Positions 12,106 through 23,900 of a stretch of DNA of 64,000 bases are shown here, one piece after another (within the stretch, counting starts at the first letter, position 1; each line of letters starts with the position of its first letter). The notes under the pieces were generated by a model. The model worked only from the letters and a program-made list of their open reading frames with translations. It was not told where the DNA came from and made no database searches. The position numbers were made by a program, and so were the translations under genes. Origin of the DNA: Serendipita indica DSM 11827 (Eukaryota; Basidiomycota; Agaricomycetes; Sebacinales; Serendipitaceae); assembly GCA_910890315.1 (NCBI GenBank), contig CAJVGD010000046.1, positions 930,001 through 994,000 on the forward strand. Direction: 5' to 3'.

Positions 12106-12265
12106 CCTTGTTTTTACAAAAAATGCCATTCGAGTCACGGCCCGAGATTGGTGCATAAAACGGCGCCCATCAAACCTAAGGCTCGGGCCCAACCGTAAAC
12201 CAAAGTCCAATTACGAGTGGCATTCCTTGATCTTCACCTCGTCGCCCTCCAGAGTCTAGATCAAC

Positions 12266-15161
12266 ATGGTGTACGTTCTAATATTCCTGAAAAATTGATT
12301 TTTGCTCACCGATCTCTCCCTGGACAGTAATTTCACCGTCGGTGCGTATCGCCAGTGGCATCGTCGAGCTCGCAGGCGCTGACTGACCTTCTAGACCAAA
12401 TATGCGCCCTCCAGGCGAGACCTACGAACATCCGTAACATGTCTGTGATCGCTCATGGTCCGTACTGCGTTTTTTAGACGTCGTGGCCACCGTTGCTGAC
12501 TGAGCCACTTTCGGCCCACAGTCGATCACGGCAAGTCGACGCTCACAGATGCACTGGTCACAAAAGCTGGTATTATTGCTCAGGCAAATGCTGGTAACAT
12601 GCGATACACGGATACCCGCGACGACGAAAAGGAGCGAGGTATCACCATCAAATCAACCGCCATCTCGATGTACTTTGAAATCGACAAGGAGGAGCTTTCC
12701 GCCATCAAGCAAAAGACTGAGGGTCCAGAATTCTTGATCAATCTTATCGACTCGCCCGGTCACGTCGATTTCTCGTCCGAGGTCACGGCCGCCCTCCGTG
12801 TCACCGACGGTGCCCTCGTCGTCGTCGACTGTGTAGAAGGTGTCTGCGTACAGACAGAAACCGTCCTTCGTCAGTCGCTCACCGAGCGTATCAAGCCTGT
12901 CGTTATCATCAACAAGGTCGACCGTGCCCTCCTCGAGCTCCAAGTCTCCAAGGAGGACCTCTTCCAATCGTTCTCGCGTACCATCGAATCCGTCAACGTG
13001 CTCGTCTCCACTTATCACGATGCTGCTCTCGGTGACGTCCAGGTCTATCCCGACAAGGGTACCGTCGCCTTCGGTTCAGGTCTCCACGGCTGGGCCTTTA
13101 CCCTCCGCCAATTCGCCACCCGCTACAGCAAAAAGTTTGGTGTCGACAAGGAGAAGATGATGACCAAGCTCTGGGGAGACAACTTCTTCAACCCCGCCAC
13201 GAAGAAGTGGTCGACAAAGGCAAACGACGCTGATGGCAAGCCGCTCGAGCGTGCCTTCAACATGTTCGTCCTCGACCCCATCTTCAAGATTTTCGATGCT
13301 GTCATGAACTTTAAGAAGGAAGCTATCGCCCCTATGCTCCAAAAGCTCGAGATTAACCTCCTCTCTGAAGAGCGTGATCTCGAAGGCAAGGCATTGCTCA
13401 AGGTCATCATGCGCAAGTTCCTCCCCGCTGGAGAGGCTCTTCTGGAGATGATTGTCATCAACCTTCCCTCGCCCGCCACCGCCCAAAAGTACCGTGTGGA
13501 GACTCTCTACGAGGGTCCTATGGACGATGAGTCCGCCATTGGTATCCGTGACTGTGATCCCAAGGGTCCTCTTGTCCTCTACGTCTCGAAGATGGTGCCG
13601 ACCTCTGATAAGGGCCGATTCTATGCCTTCGGTCGTGTCTTCTCTGGTACTGTCCGCTCTGGACCAAAGATCCGTATTCAGGGTCCCAACTATGTCCCAG
13701 GCAAGAAGGACGATCTCTTTGTCAAGAGCATTCAGCGAACAGTCTTGATGATGGGTCGCTATGTCGAGCCTATCGAGGAGTGCCCTGCTGGTAACATTGT
13801 CGGTCTCGTCGGTATCGATCAGTTCTTGCTCAAGTCGGGTACCCTCACCACCTCGGAAACTGCCCACAACATGAAGGTCATGAAGTTCTCCGTCTCGCCC
13901 GTCGTCCAAGTCGCTGTCGAGGTCAAGAATGCTGCCGATTTGCCCAAGCTTGTCGAAGGTCTCAAGCGTCTGTCCAAGTCGGATCCTTGCGTCCAAACCT
14001 GGATTGCCGAGACTGGTGAGCACATTGTTGCTGGTGCTGGTGAGTTGCACTTGGAGATTTGCCTAAAGGTGAGATTTTCGGATTGGTTTCGATAGCTCGC
14101 GTCTAATACTCTTCCAGGATCTCGAGGAAGATCACGCTGGTGTACCTCTCAAGAAATCGGATCCTGTCGTCGGTTATTGCGAGACTGTCCGTGCCGAATC
14201 GTCGATTGTCGCCCTCTCGAAGTCGCAGAACAAGCACAACCGTCTCTACGTCAAGGCTATGCCTATGGAGGAGGAGGTTTCTCTCGCCATTGAGAGCGGC
14301 AAGATCAGTGCTCGTGAAGACTTCAAGGTCCGAGCTCGTGTCCTCGCCGACGACTTTGGATGGGATGTCACCGATGCCAGGAAGATCTGGACATTCGGTC
14401 CCGACGGCACCGGTCCCAATCTTTTCGTCGATGTCACCAAGGGTGTGCAATACCTTAACGAAATCAAGGATTCGTGTGTTGCCGCCTTCCAATGGGCCAC
14501 CAAGGAGGGTGTGTGCGCTGAGAGAAGATGCGTGGTATCCGCTTCAATCTTCTTGATGTCACGGTATGTGTTTATGTCGTCTGTCTTGATTGATTATTGA
14601 ATAGTTGATAGCTCCATGCCGATGCTATCCATCGTGGTGGTGGACAGTTGATTCCTACCTGCCGCCGTGTCTGCTACGCTGCGTGCCTTCTTGCTACACC
14701 GGCGCTCCAGGAACCCGTCTACCTTGGTAGGCTCTCTGTTAATCATCAATTTGGCTCATACTGATTGCCACCAGTCGAGATCCAGTGTCCTGAAAACGCC
14801 ATTGGTGGTATCTACTCGTGCCTCAACAAGCGTCGTGGTCAGGTCTTCTCGGAGGAGCAACGACCAGGAACACCAATGTTCACAGTGAAGGCCTATCTCC
14901 CAGTCATGGAGTCGTTCGGCTTCACTGCGGATCTTCGTCAAGCCACTGGTGGACAGGCCTTCCCGCAATCCGTCTTCGACCACTGGGAGCTTATGCCTGG
15001 CTCGTGCCTCGACAAAGGCTCCAAGGTTGAGGAAGTCGTCAAGAGCATTCGTCTCCGCAAGGGTCTCAAGGTTCGTTTTTCCCGTGTACGCTCTGGAAAC
15101 TTCTCTGACATTGAGTACAGCCTGAGATACCACCCTCGATAACTACTACGACAAGTTGTAA
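12266..15161 (+). CDS. EFT1: Translation elongation factor 2, with two apparent one-base gaps
   Basis: EF-2 is the GTPase that drives ribosomal translocation. The start [21 protein letters not shown] (12266) and the G-domain motifs [26 protein letters not shown] and [10 protein letters not shown] are all clear. Domain IV has [12 protein letters not shown] (about 14610-14652), whose His is the diphthamide site. About seven introns are present and codon use is strongly C-ending, as expected for a highly expressed gene. Two places lose frame in otherwise perfectly conserved text. At about 14518-14526 GCTGAGAGAAGATG is one base short of CAEEKMRG. At about 15133-15135 CCACCCTCG is one C short of the terminal [10 protein letters not shown]. 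The natural stop is then 15159-15161. The symbol follows yeast; the identity is certain. Confidence 0.95.
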
Positions 15162-15378
15162 AGGATTCAGTCCCACATGGATGAGTTCGCTCCACGAGGG
15201 CCCTCGCAATCTTCACCCTTTTCACTTTGTACTTCTTTGCGTTTTGAATATACGATTTTACGATTAACGTGATTATTCTCCTGTGATCCGGCAGCTCCTC
15301 ACGAATACAGGAACATTGTTTCTTATCGTGTATCTATGCGAGATCCCTGTGTGCCTTCACCCAATCTTGAACCCTGCC

Positions 15379-17283
15379 ATGTCGTTGTTAACCCATGATC
15401 ATGAAATAAATGGTATCAATACACCCTTGGGATACAATTCTCGACTGACGAGCTTATCCTCAGGCGGTCGATGGCCCAGTCGTCCGCAGTCAACGTTAGA
15501 AGCCGGATCTTGTGTGGCAGAAACTGAGGACTGCGTGCTGTTGCGCGTCCCGGATGAGGTACTCCTCGTCATCTCGACCTATCTCGATGTGCTCTCGCTG
15601 CAAAACATGGCACATGTAGCGTACATTATTGCCCACTCGCTCGCGCTGGGCTCATAGTCTCGACAGACATGCAAACGGCTTCTCCCGATATTTCACGACG
15701 AGCTCATTTGGGATCAGCGTTTGAAAGATCTCGTCGCACGACGTCCCGTGCCATTGCGCGATCGGAATTATGGATACAACGCTGTCGCGCCAGACTTGGC
15801 GCCAGAGGATGTGAGGAGGGCAGTATTCCGAGCCACGCGACTTGATTGGGTGTTTGCTCAGGAGGTCATGAGACCGATACGTGTTGTACGCTCCGTTGTA
15901 GACCCTGTGGAGACTGGAGATGCATCCGACAATATGCCCAGTGAATCGGAGGATGATCTCCAATGGTGAGTTACTTTTGTTTGTAAGTGTATGAAAGGCT
16001 CACAAAATGCTAGGATATGGAACATGGATCTCGACGACGTTTTGGTGCACTATTCCCAGAATAACTGGTTTTCGTGCAAAATCAAAAAGACAGGAGAAGT
16101 CATTGCTTTCAAGACAACACATCGCCTGAGCTGCTGGGACTTTAGCCAGGACATAGAAGGCCTCACCGTGGTCTTCAACTTTAACGACCAAGACACGTAC
16201 GTCGCTTTACCTGCTTATTTTCTCAACAACCAAACACCCCCCGCCAGCGACAGGAAGATGCAGATTTATAGGATCACGTTCGCCGACTCTTCTTGGAAGC
16301 TCATTTGGGATCAATGGGACGCAACCCGTCAGGGTTGGGTTCGCAGTAACTTTCTCGAGGACGACATTGCTGGATGTGTGATGACTGGAGGCATGCATAC
16401 GTTCCTATCATTGCACGTAGTCAACTGGAGAACACGCAAGTACGCGGTTATAAATACTGGGATCCTTGTATGTTACCCTTTACCGTTGTTTAGAGTCGCT
16501 GATAGGCAATCGCAGTCACCAGTCAACTTCTCGGCCTCCTCCACTAAGCAACATCTCTTGCTGTGTACGGAAAGGATGGGAGCCACCGAGTCATGGACAT
16601 ACGAATTCTCATTCCTCAAGACACTTGTAGAGCGAGCCGAATCTGAAAATATGCCGTACGAGGCATTGGTATTGCCTCAGTTTCATCACCAGACACACTA
16701 CACAACTCAGGATGGGATCACAGAACGCTGGGATGGGCGCATCGTACCAACCACAAGAGGTACCTGGCAGGCCGACAAGTGCATCTTCAATATTTTCCAC
16801 AGTGAAGGTATTGCACGGGAGTGTATAACTTGGACGCCTATATGTGATGGTACCGATATTCCACTCGAAAGCATGATGGCCTCGAGCTCAATCGAGGAGC
16901 GGGAGCCTGGAGACAACCTACCTTTGACAAGACACTCCAAGTCGCTCTCCCGGCGAGCATACGTCTACCATCTCCCAGAAGGATGGATAGTGTCAACAGG
17001 AAGTGGATGGTATGGGCTCTATACGCTTGGACATAGCGGAAAGCATGCAGTGTGGGTGGAAGAGGAAGAAGAAGGGGACGGAGAGGATACACTCGTCTGT
17101 CGGCTCGCCTCGTTCGATCACAGTAACCACTCTGCAGATGAACCTCCTTCCAGCAAAGTATCAACTGTCGTGGTCGACGACGGTGAATTCGATTGGAGGC
17201 GGATATCAAAGGTTGACCTGGACGACAATGCTGGAGTTTTGACATGTGCAACTAGGAACGAAATCTGGAAACTGTATTTTTAA
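15379..17283 (+). CDS. F-box-like protein with a long C-terminal region of unknown fold
   Basis: The likely role is substrate recognition for an SCF ubiquitin ligase; the substrate is unknown. Residues encoded at about 15535-15700 read LLRVPDEVLLVISTYLDVLS, then NMAH|SRQTCKRLLPIFHDELIW after a 42-base intron (15616-15657). This is an F-box helix pattern. A second intron follows DDLQW near 15965. The remaining 430 residues or so (IWNMDLDDVLVHYSQ to EIWKLYF) contain repeated Trp and beta-rich stretches that could fold as a propeller, but no clear WD or Kelch repeat. The start at 15379 (MSLLTHDHEINGINTP) is the first sensible in-frame ATG near the F-box. Confidence 0.7.
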
Positions 17284-17405
17284 TTTGAACACTGCGAGTT
17301 TGGATTTCGCCTGCTTTGCGTGCTCTTGCCCATAGAACTGCGCAGTGGTTTCAAGTTTTGGACACAAACCACGGGAGGCCGAGTTTGCAAAGAGGCGCCA
17401 TTTCC

Positions 17406-18886
17406 ATGTCGAGAAATCGGACAAAATACTATGGAAACTCGGGGCCTCTTTCACGCGTTTACAGCGCGTTTCTTCACCAGGTCTCCCGCCTCGACTTTTC
17501 CCTGTCGCCCACGGTCACCATAGCCAAGCTCAGAGCCCACGAATTCACAAGGGGAGATGTTGTATATCTATTTCATGCCGCTGGAGCTCTCTTCTGGCTG
17601 TACATTATGGAGAAGCCGCCGTTTCCGATCAAGCTCGTTATTCCAGCACTGTTTACACTTGGAATGCTGGTGCCGCTGACGAGCCAATTTCTCCTCCCTG
17701 CGATCCCCGTACTCGCATGGGTTCTTACTTACTACTCCTCGCGCTTCCTCCCGCCCTCGAGCCGCCCGCCCATCTCCGTCACCGTTCTCCCGACGCTCGA
17801 AAGCGTCCTTTACGGCGCAAACATCTCCGACATTCTCACCAGATTCACGCATCCAGTCCTTGACGTGATCGCTTGGCTGCCGTACGGCGTCCTGCACTTT
17901 TCCCTCCCAGTCGTTGTCAGCATCCTTCTATGGCTCTTTGCACCAAAACCAGCCCTCCAATATTGGGCAAGCGCATTCGGATACCTCAATCTAGCTGGAG
18001 TACTTTGTCAAATTGCGTTCCCATGCGCTCCTCCGTGTTCGTCTCTGATCGCCTTTTTCGTGGAAATTTGCTCACAATAGATGTAGGGTACGAGCTCATC
18101 TACGGCCTCACGCCGGCAAACTATGGCATGCCAGGGTCTGCGGCTGGATTAGCGCGAATAGACGCGCTGCTCGGCGGCACGGGCTACCAAACCACCTTTT
18201 CGGGAGCACCTGTGCCATTTGGTGCATTCCCTTCTTTACACTCTGCTTGTGCGACGATTGAGGCTCTCTTCGTCTCCCATTTCTTCCCTTCGTTCACCCG
18301 GTTCGCCTGGGCGTACGTTGCCGTGCTGTACTGGTCAACAATGTACCTCGCCCATCACTATCTCATCGACGTCGTCGCCGGTGCATCCCTCGCTGTACTC
18401 TGCTTCCATCTCTTTATGCCCGAATCTCTCCGTCACCTCGAAAAACACCCCACATCTTCTGCAAATGGAAACCGAGGGCGCAGCAAGTACGAGATTTACG
18501 ACCTAGAAGACCGAAGACGGAATCGTGGAATCGTACCTGGCAGTCCGGAATCGAGCTTGTCTTCAGGAAGGCATTCGATGACTCTCGAGGACGAGGGACA
18601 GGACATTGCGGTCCAGTATGGCGGGATGATGAGCCCGAATCCACCTGATTCGGCTGCGCCGCTTATCATGCCCTCACCACTTCCAAGGGAAGTCAGACAG
18701 TGGAAAGGCGTTGGACCTGTGCCCGCGTCCAAAGCGGCACATCGCCATACAGCTAGTATTGCGAGCCTTATTCGAGCAGATGACCGCGTCGAGGGCGGTT
18801 GGAGTCCCGTCTCGTCGAAGCGTTTTGTATTCCCACCAGCAAAAGGGCTTAATGGAGCTTCGGGATCGTCGTCTCGGGAACAGTGA
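17406..18886 (+). CDS. AUR1: Inositol phosphorylceramide synthase catalytic subunit
   Basis: AUR1 transfers phosphoinositol from phosphatidylinositol to ceramide in the Golgi. It is essential in fungi and is the target of aureobasidin A. Family blocks are seen in order: PLTSQFLLPAIPVLAWVLTY, RPPISVTVLPTLESVLYG, NISDILTRFTHPVLDVIAWL, FPCAPPW|YELIYGLTPANYGM, and the PAP2-like catalytic motifs FGAFPSLHSACATIEAL and MYLAHHYLIDVVAG. One intron, with a GTTCGT donor near 18035 and its AG near 18088, restores PPWYE. The hydrophilic C-terminal tail of about 150 residues is Ser-rich. The start MSRNRTKYYGNSG (17406) is preferred; an in-frame ATG at 17316 would add 30 residues. Confidence 0.93.
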
Positions 18887-19051
18887 TCCCTTTTAGTTTT
18901 ACAGTCGTGTACGGTACTTGCACATTATTTCATCCTTATTGGGACCACCTTGCTTACTCGACTTATGTGCCAATGAGATGAAAATTGGACTCGATTACGG
19001 GTATTAGGTTCCGTACGTTGTTTACAAAGGAAGCAGACACAAAAATTCAGT
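18887..19051. other. Convergent gap between AUR1 and IDO
   Basis: These 165 bases lie between two converging genes. They are A+T-richer than the flanks and probably hold both polyadenylation regions. I see nothing else. Confidence 0.5.
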
Positions 19052-20569
19052 CTAGTGCGGATTAATTAAAGCTCGTGTCGTATCGTCTCGCGATCCCTTT
19101 AGGAAGGGGACCAGGTCGGATCCTCCAGTGCCTTTGGCCGTGGCTGCAGAGGCCGCAGCCTGAGCGAGCGAGGTATCACTACGAGGCATCTGATTGATGA
19201 TGTACAACGTTGCGATGCGAATATGCGCATCCCGCAGACCCTTGAGGGCCAGCACCGCTGCGTCGTATGCGTTTGTAATGGGCGAGGGCTCTGAGCCTGC
19301 CCCGGTGGTGTGGTGAGAGACGAGGGTTCGGATGGGACGTGGAGTAACTTTCAGATGGTTCATGAAGGCTCGGTGATGGCGTGGCATGTACGCGAGCATT
19401 CGGTCGAGGAAGCCCTTGGTCGGCTTGCTCGCACCGTTGGCGTGCATTGAACCTGAAGCGTTGGACAAAGGTTGATCTGTCGTTGTTGTCGGATGTGCTG
19501 GTCGACGTGGTGGTGTATGATCTACTCCGAGGAAGATGTCCAATGCATGGATGAGCGAACTCTGACCGGCACTAGGGCCCGAAAGTTCCCGGCGGTCTCC
19601 GAAATCAACTTCTTCTCCGTTTTCGTCGACGAATATCCATCGTCGTTTCCCACTATCTTCTCCTCTCAGCCATGGCCGCACGTCGTTGAAGAAGATTTTG
19701 GGTTCGCATGCGTCGCGGACAGCGTCGAGGATCTTGGTCATGCGTTTGATGACCACGGCGAGTTTGCGAAGATATGAAGATATGCGGCGGAGTGCAATCT
19801 CGTCGGCGACGAACGCCTCGTCAAAGCAGCGTTGCATCAATCCGAGAGCTTCGACACCCGCGAGTTCGATGTATGCCGAAGTGAGGTAGAAGTGTTCTTC
19901 GTCCTTTGTTTGCGTGAATGTGGTGACGCTTTCTAGCTTGGACGGGTCGCCCTCTGCATATCGCCAGTTGTAGAGGACAGTATCAGAGTATGTGAGTACC
20001 GGCGGCAGTATGAGTTCCCGTGAGATTGCAAGCAGAGGTACAGTCAAAACTGCCGGGATAATGATTGGTGTCGGCGCAGGAACGTGCGTGTGCACGTAAA
20101 AGTGTAGTATCCACGCCAAAACGAGATGCGCACGGCGCAAATTTCGTTCTGAATTCTTCAAGCGGTGTGTTCCTAGCATTGGCATCTAGATATATGAACA
20201 AAATTGGAATCAAATTTGTGTATTCCGCCACTGGGCTGGGTACGTACATTCTGGACCGCCTCTCGCCACTGCAACGCTCGATCCGTCTCCTCGGGCGTAA
20301 TATCCGGAGTATCGCCAACTGTGAAGCGAGCACCGATAGCGACCTGGAGAATATTCTCCCATGCATCCCATTCGGCCGGGAGACGCGCGACTGGTGGTTC
20401 GGGCGGCATGAAGCCACTCCTCCCATCCACGTCCCAGCTCTCTGCAGCAAGGGTTGGTGTCGAGAACTTGCGGCCTGAGAGGGCTCGCCTGGTAGTTTGG
20501 TGAGATCCGAGGGCGGGACAAGACGTGCCCCGCAGCCAACTGCGTTGCTGGTCGCTGAGAAATATCCAT
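19052..20569 (-). CDS. Indoleamine 2,3-dioxygenase-family heme enzyme
   Basis: This family opens the indole ring of L-tryptophan to N-formylkynurenine, the first step toward NAD or catabolism. The core reads GRSGFMPPEPPVARLPAEWD and ILQVAIGARF, then after an intron SERNLRRAHLVLAWILHFYV and IPAVLTVPLLAISRELILPP. The haem-ligand block LRDAHIRIATLYIINQMPR lies near 19190-19240. The C-terminus ends at 19052. The only ATG upstream of the core is at 20569 (MDISQRPATQLAAGHVLSRP). Its frame does not run into the core frame (KFSTPTLAAESWDVDG): near 20440-20480 they differ by one base, with no convincing intron. The N-terminal 35 residues or so are therefore uncertain. Confidence 0.88.
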
Positions 20570-20905
20570 GATAATTTACACAAAGAAACTGGATCCTGTC
20601 AAGGTGGTAGTTGGGGATCAAGATGCGTTGGCTGGGTAGCACAAGCGACCAAGGGGAATGCTGAGCTGAGCGAAGGGTCGGGACCATCCGATGATCCGGG
20701 GACAGCTTATTCACGCGCACAGTTGATCAATTACCAAAATAGGCAGCACGCGTAGATTCGACAACAGAAATACATGAGCACGTCACAAGGGAATGCTAGC
20801 AGCCTAGCAGCAAAGTCGTCACAAACACACAAAAAACCTCAGAAATAAATACCGGCAAGATGACGGTCATCGATCTGGTCCGTTGGTTGAGTACACTGGC
20901 CTCAG
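20570..20905. other. Gap between the IDO 5' end and the Bem2-like 3' end
   Basis: Both flanking genes are on the minus strand, so this stretch holds the IDO promoter and the 3' end of the next upstream transcript. I see no further gene and no clear TATA element. Confidence 0.5.
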
Positions 20906-23900
20906 CTACTCTCTTCTTCTTCCTCATCCTCCTCCTCGACTCCCCCCAAAACGCGTTCACGGCCAGGCATGTGATCGTCGTCCTCTTCTTCATCCTCTTC
21001 AACTTCATTGCTGCCCTCAAAGATAACGTGATACTGGTCATGCGCGAATCAGTGACGCGCGGAGCGCCGGAGTGGTCAGACTCACGTTGTGGAGCATAAA
21101 CTCGATGATCCGGTTTCCACACTGAAAGCCGGCGTTCATTCCCTTAACACCATCCTTTTCCGGTGGTGTTAGCACCGTCTGGGCAAACACGAGGGAAAAT
21201 TGCTTTTCCGCCATTCTTGTTTGGTCCTCGTGTTCGCATCCTTCACAGAGATGACTAATCAGGCGTTTGAGAACATTGAAATGGGCGAGAGGCAGTTTGA
21301 GCACAGCTTGTCTCATCAGTCTGGCCGTTTCCGAGCGTTCTGGAGATTCTACACCAAGATTAGACTCTTCCGGCTTTTTAAAATATCACTAACGAATTGC
21401 ATCAATGACCATCCAGAAACATTCGCCAGGAACTAAGCCATCAGGGATTTCCCTAATCCACAGTTTGACCAAGGAGCAGACGTTATGAATGTCCTCCTCA
21501 TAGAGATTAAGAGAGACACCTATGAAATGGTCAAGATAGTGTTTGCTATCGTGTATCGACTCACCAGTGTTGACTTGAGCCTTGAGACGATCAATCCGTG
21601 CCTTGGAGCCAGGAATGCGATCTGTCGAGCATGAGTGTGTTTCTGCAGGAGAGGAGGAGTGCTAACAGATCCCGTCTTCCACAAAGCCTCGGTTCTCAAT
21701 CTCGGTAAGACACTGATGGAGGAAACTGGGCACAAAGTTGGGTTGAATAGAGCCATATTCCCTCTCAATCAAGAATTCCAGAGGAACCGCAAACACTAGG
21801 ACAAGTAAGACTACGCTCCATGCCACATGTGAGACACGTACCAGCTGTGGGATGCCTTCCAAGATTTGGTGTCCGATAAAGGTCGGGAAGTGTCGTATTG
21901 AGGTGCGGTCCGACATACGTTCGGCGTTTCGCGGCTGTATTCTTCCCAGTCTTGGATAACTGCGCCATCCAGTTTTGCATCTCCTTTTTTGTCGTGGCCT
22001 GGAACCAATATCTCGCACCATCCTCTGTATCCATATAGAAGACGAATGGACGAGGACTTTTAGTGCTCTCCTCAACTCGGGCTCCCGCGAGGTCGATTGT
22101 AAATGCGGGTTTTGTGGTCGGCATAGCGCTTAGCTCCTCCAATGTCCATTTTTTGGCATCCATTGATTCGGTGATCGGTCCACCACCAAAAGGAAATGCT
22201 GTTGATAGCGGACGAACGACGCGCATAAATGGATTGAGACTTGTGCGCTTGCCCTGCTTCGTCTTCTTTGCCACCTCCATCGCCTTATCGTACGGGACAC
22301 CTTGCTTCTCCTTTTTATGCTGCTCCATTCGCTTTTCTCGGAGCAACCGTTCGCGGATATGTCGATCTCGCTTGTTCTTCTCTTGCTGCAGCAAGACGAC
22401 TTTGGAAAAAGGTCGAGGATACTTTCGACTTGTCGCTCCAGAAGGGGCCCACGCGTTCTCTCGAGAAGCTTCATCTTTAATCTTCTGAGATATTCCTACG
22501 TTTCCGTTGCTCTCGAATAGGATTTCGACAGCCCATTCGTGCATTCGTGACAGGCGGCTCATGTCCATCGAATTCAGCTGACTTCGGAGCTTGGAAGGCC
22601 TCGTCATGGCAAGTGTAGGCATGTTGAGGATGAAGGTATGCAGTTGCCTATCATAATGTCAGACTGTCTTCTACAGCCTATTAAAACATACCTTCGCTTC
22701 TCGAAGTTAATGACAGGGCCCAACGCGTCCGTAGTATTCACCAACGAGTCTGGCATGCTGATGAGTTCGAGCAGTCGTTCCACCATCCAGCCAAAGTCGA
22801 CAGCTAGCTTGAAACCTGGTTGGAAGGGGAGTTGGTCCCGGCTGACCGGTCGGACGAGTGCTTCCAGGGAGTCTACGTTGATCACTTGATTACCAAGGGC
22901 CACTTGGCGTTGTGCAGCGGTGTGGTACCAGGCACGGTGATACATTCTGCTCTCCGGACTGAGTATCGCAGCCGTGAGGACAGTCTCCACAAAGGAGCGA
23001 ATCACCGGAGCCCCGTCCTCTACACCATCTGTCTTCGAGGAGAGCGCCCTGCAGAGATCGAGAGCCTGCAAAAACTTCTCCATTCTCCGTTGGCGCATTT
23101 CTATAGGAATGGCTGGCTGGGCTAAAACGGCGGTGGCCCATTTACGAGCTTGATCAAAACAGTGAAGCATGGAACGAATCGATGGTTGCGCCAAATTGAT
23201 GAGACGCGGGGTTGGTGGGAAATCTGATAATAATGGCGATGGTTCAACAAGGGTGAGATGGTTATAGATATTCTGAATAATCATTTCGTCTTGCGAGAGC
23301 GTCGGAAGGTCAGTGAGCAGTATCCAGCCCGTTTTATCTTTGGACTGAATCTCGAGAATCTCCATACACGACACAAGATCCTGAAGGATAATAAGCGTTG
23401 ACATCAAGGTAATAGACCAATGGACTTGCCTCTGCTTGCAGCATTCTAATACCGACGGATCCAATCGCATCGAGCTGTTCGATGAGTTGCTGCGGTGACA
23501 GTGCGTCGGGATCCGGGAGCTTGGGACCATAAGCACGGTCAGAAGTCTCGTACGCGCCGCTTTCATAGGCCGACAGATGTCGTAGAGGCGGACGCTTGGT
23601 CTGTCTTCTGAAAATGGTATAAAGCGTCTTCCGCGCATCTTCGACTTCCTTCCATGTCACTCGATCTTGTTCATTGGTAAGTGCAGCCGCAGGCGTAGCC
23701 TGTTCCCTCTCGTTAGTCAGCCAAGAATCGACTTCATAATAGAGGTCAGGCTGGTCAAGAACATCCACGACGCCTCCACCGTCCATGAGCCACTCATTGA
23801 CGACAGTAAGGATGGCCATCCGAAGATTAGCGTCGGCAACGAGCTCTTGTGAGCTCAGTGTAACTGTTGCTGGTGTAATGGTCGTGCGATACATCCTGCG

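Noticed and set aside
13076-14050. Long minus-strand open frame (324 codons) opposite EF-2
   Set aside because: It mirrors the strongly biased codons of EF-2 on the other strand, has no domain, and overlaps fully conserved coding sequence.
17990-18110. Apparent frame break in AUR1 after FPCAPP
   Set aside because: An intron starting GTTCGT and ending ATGTAG restores PPWYELIYG exactly.
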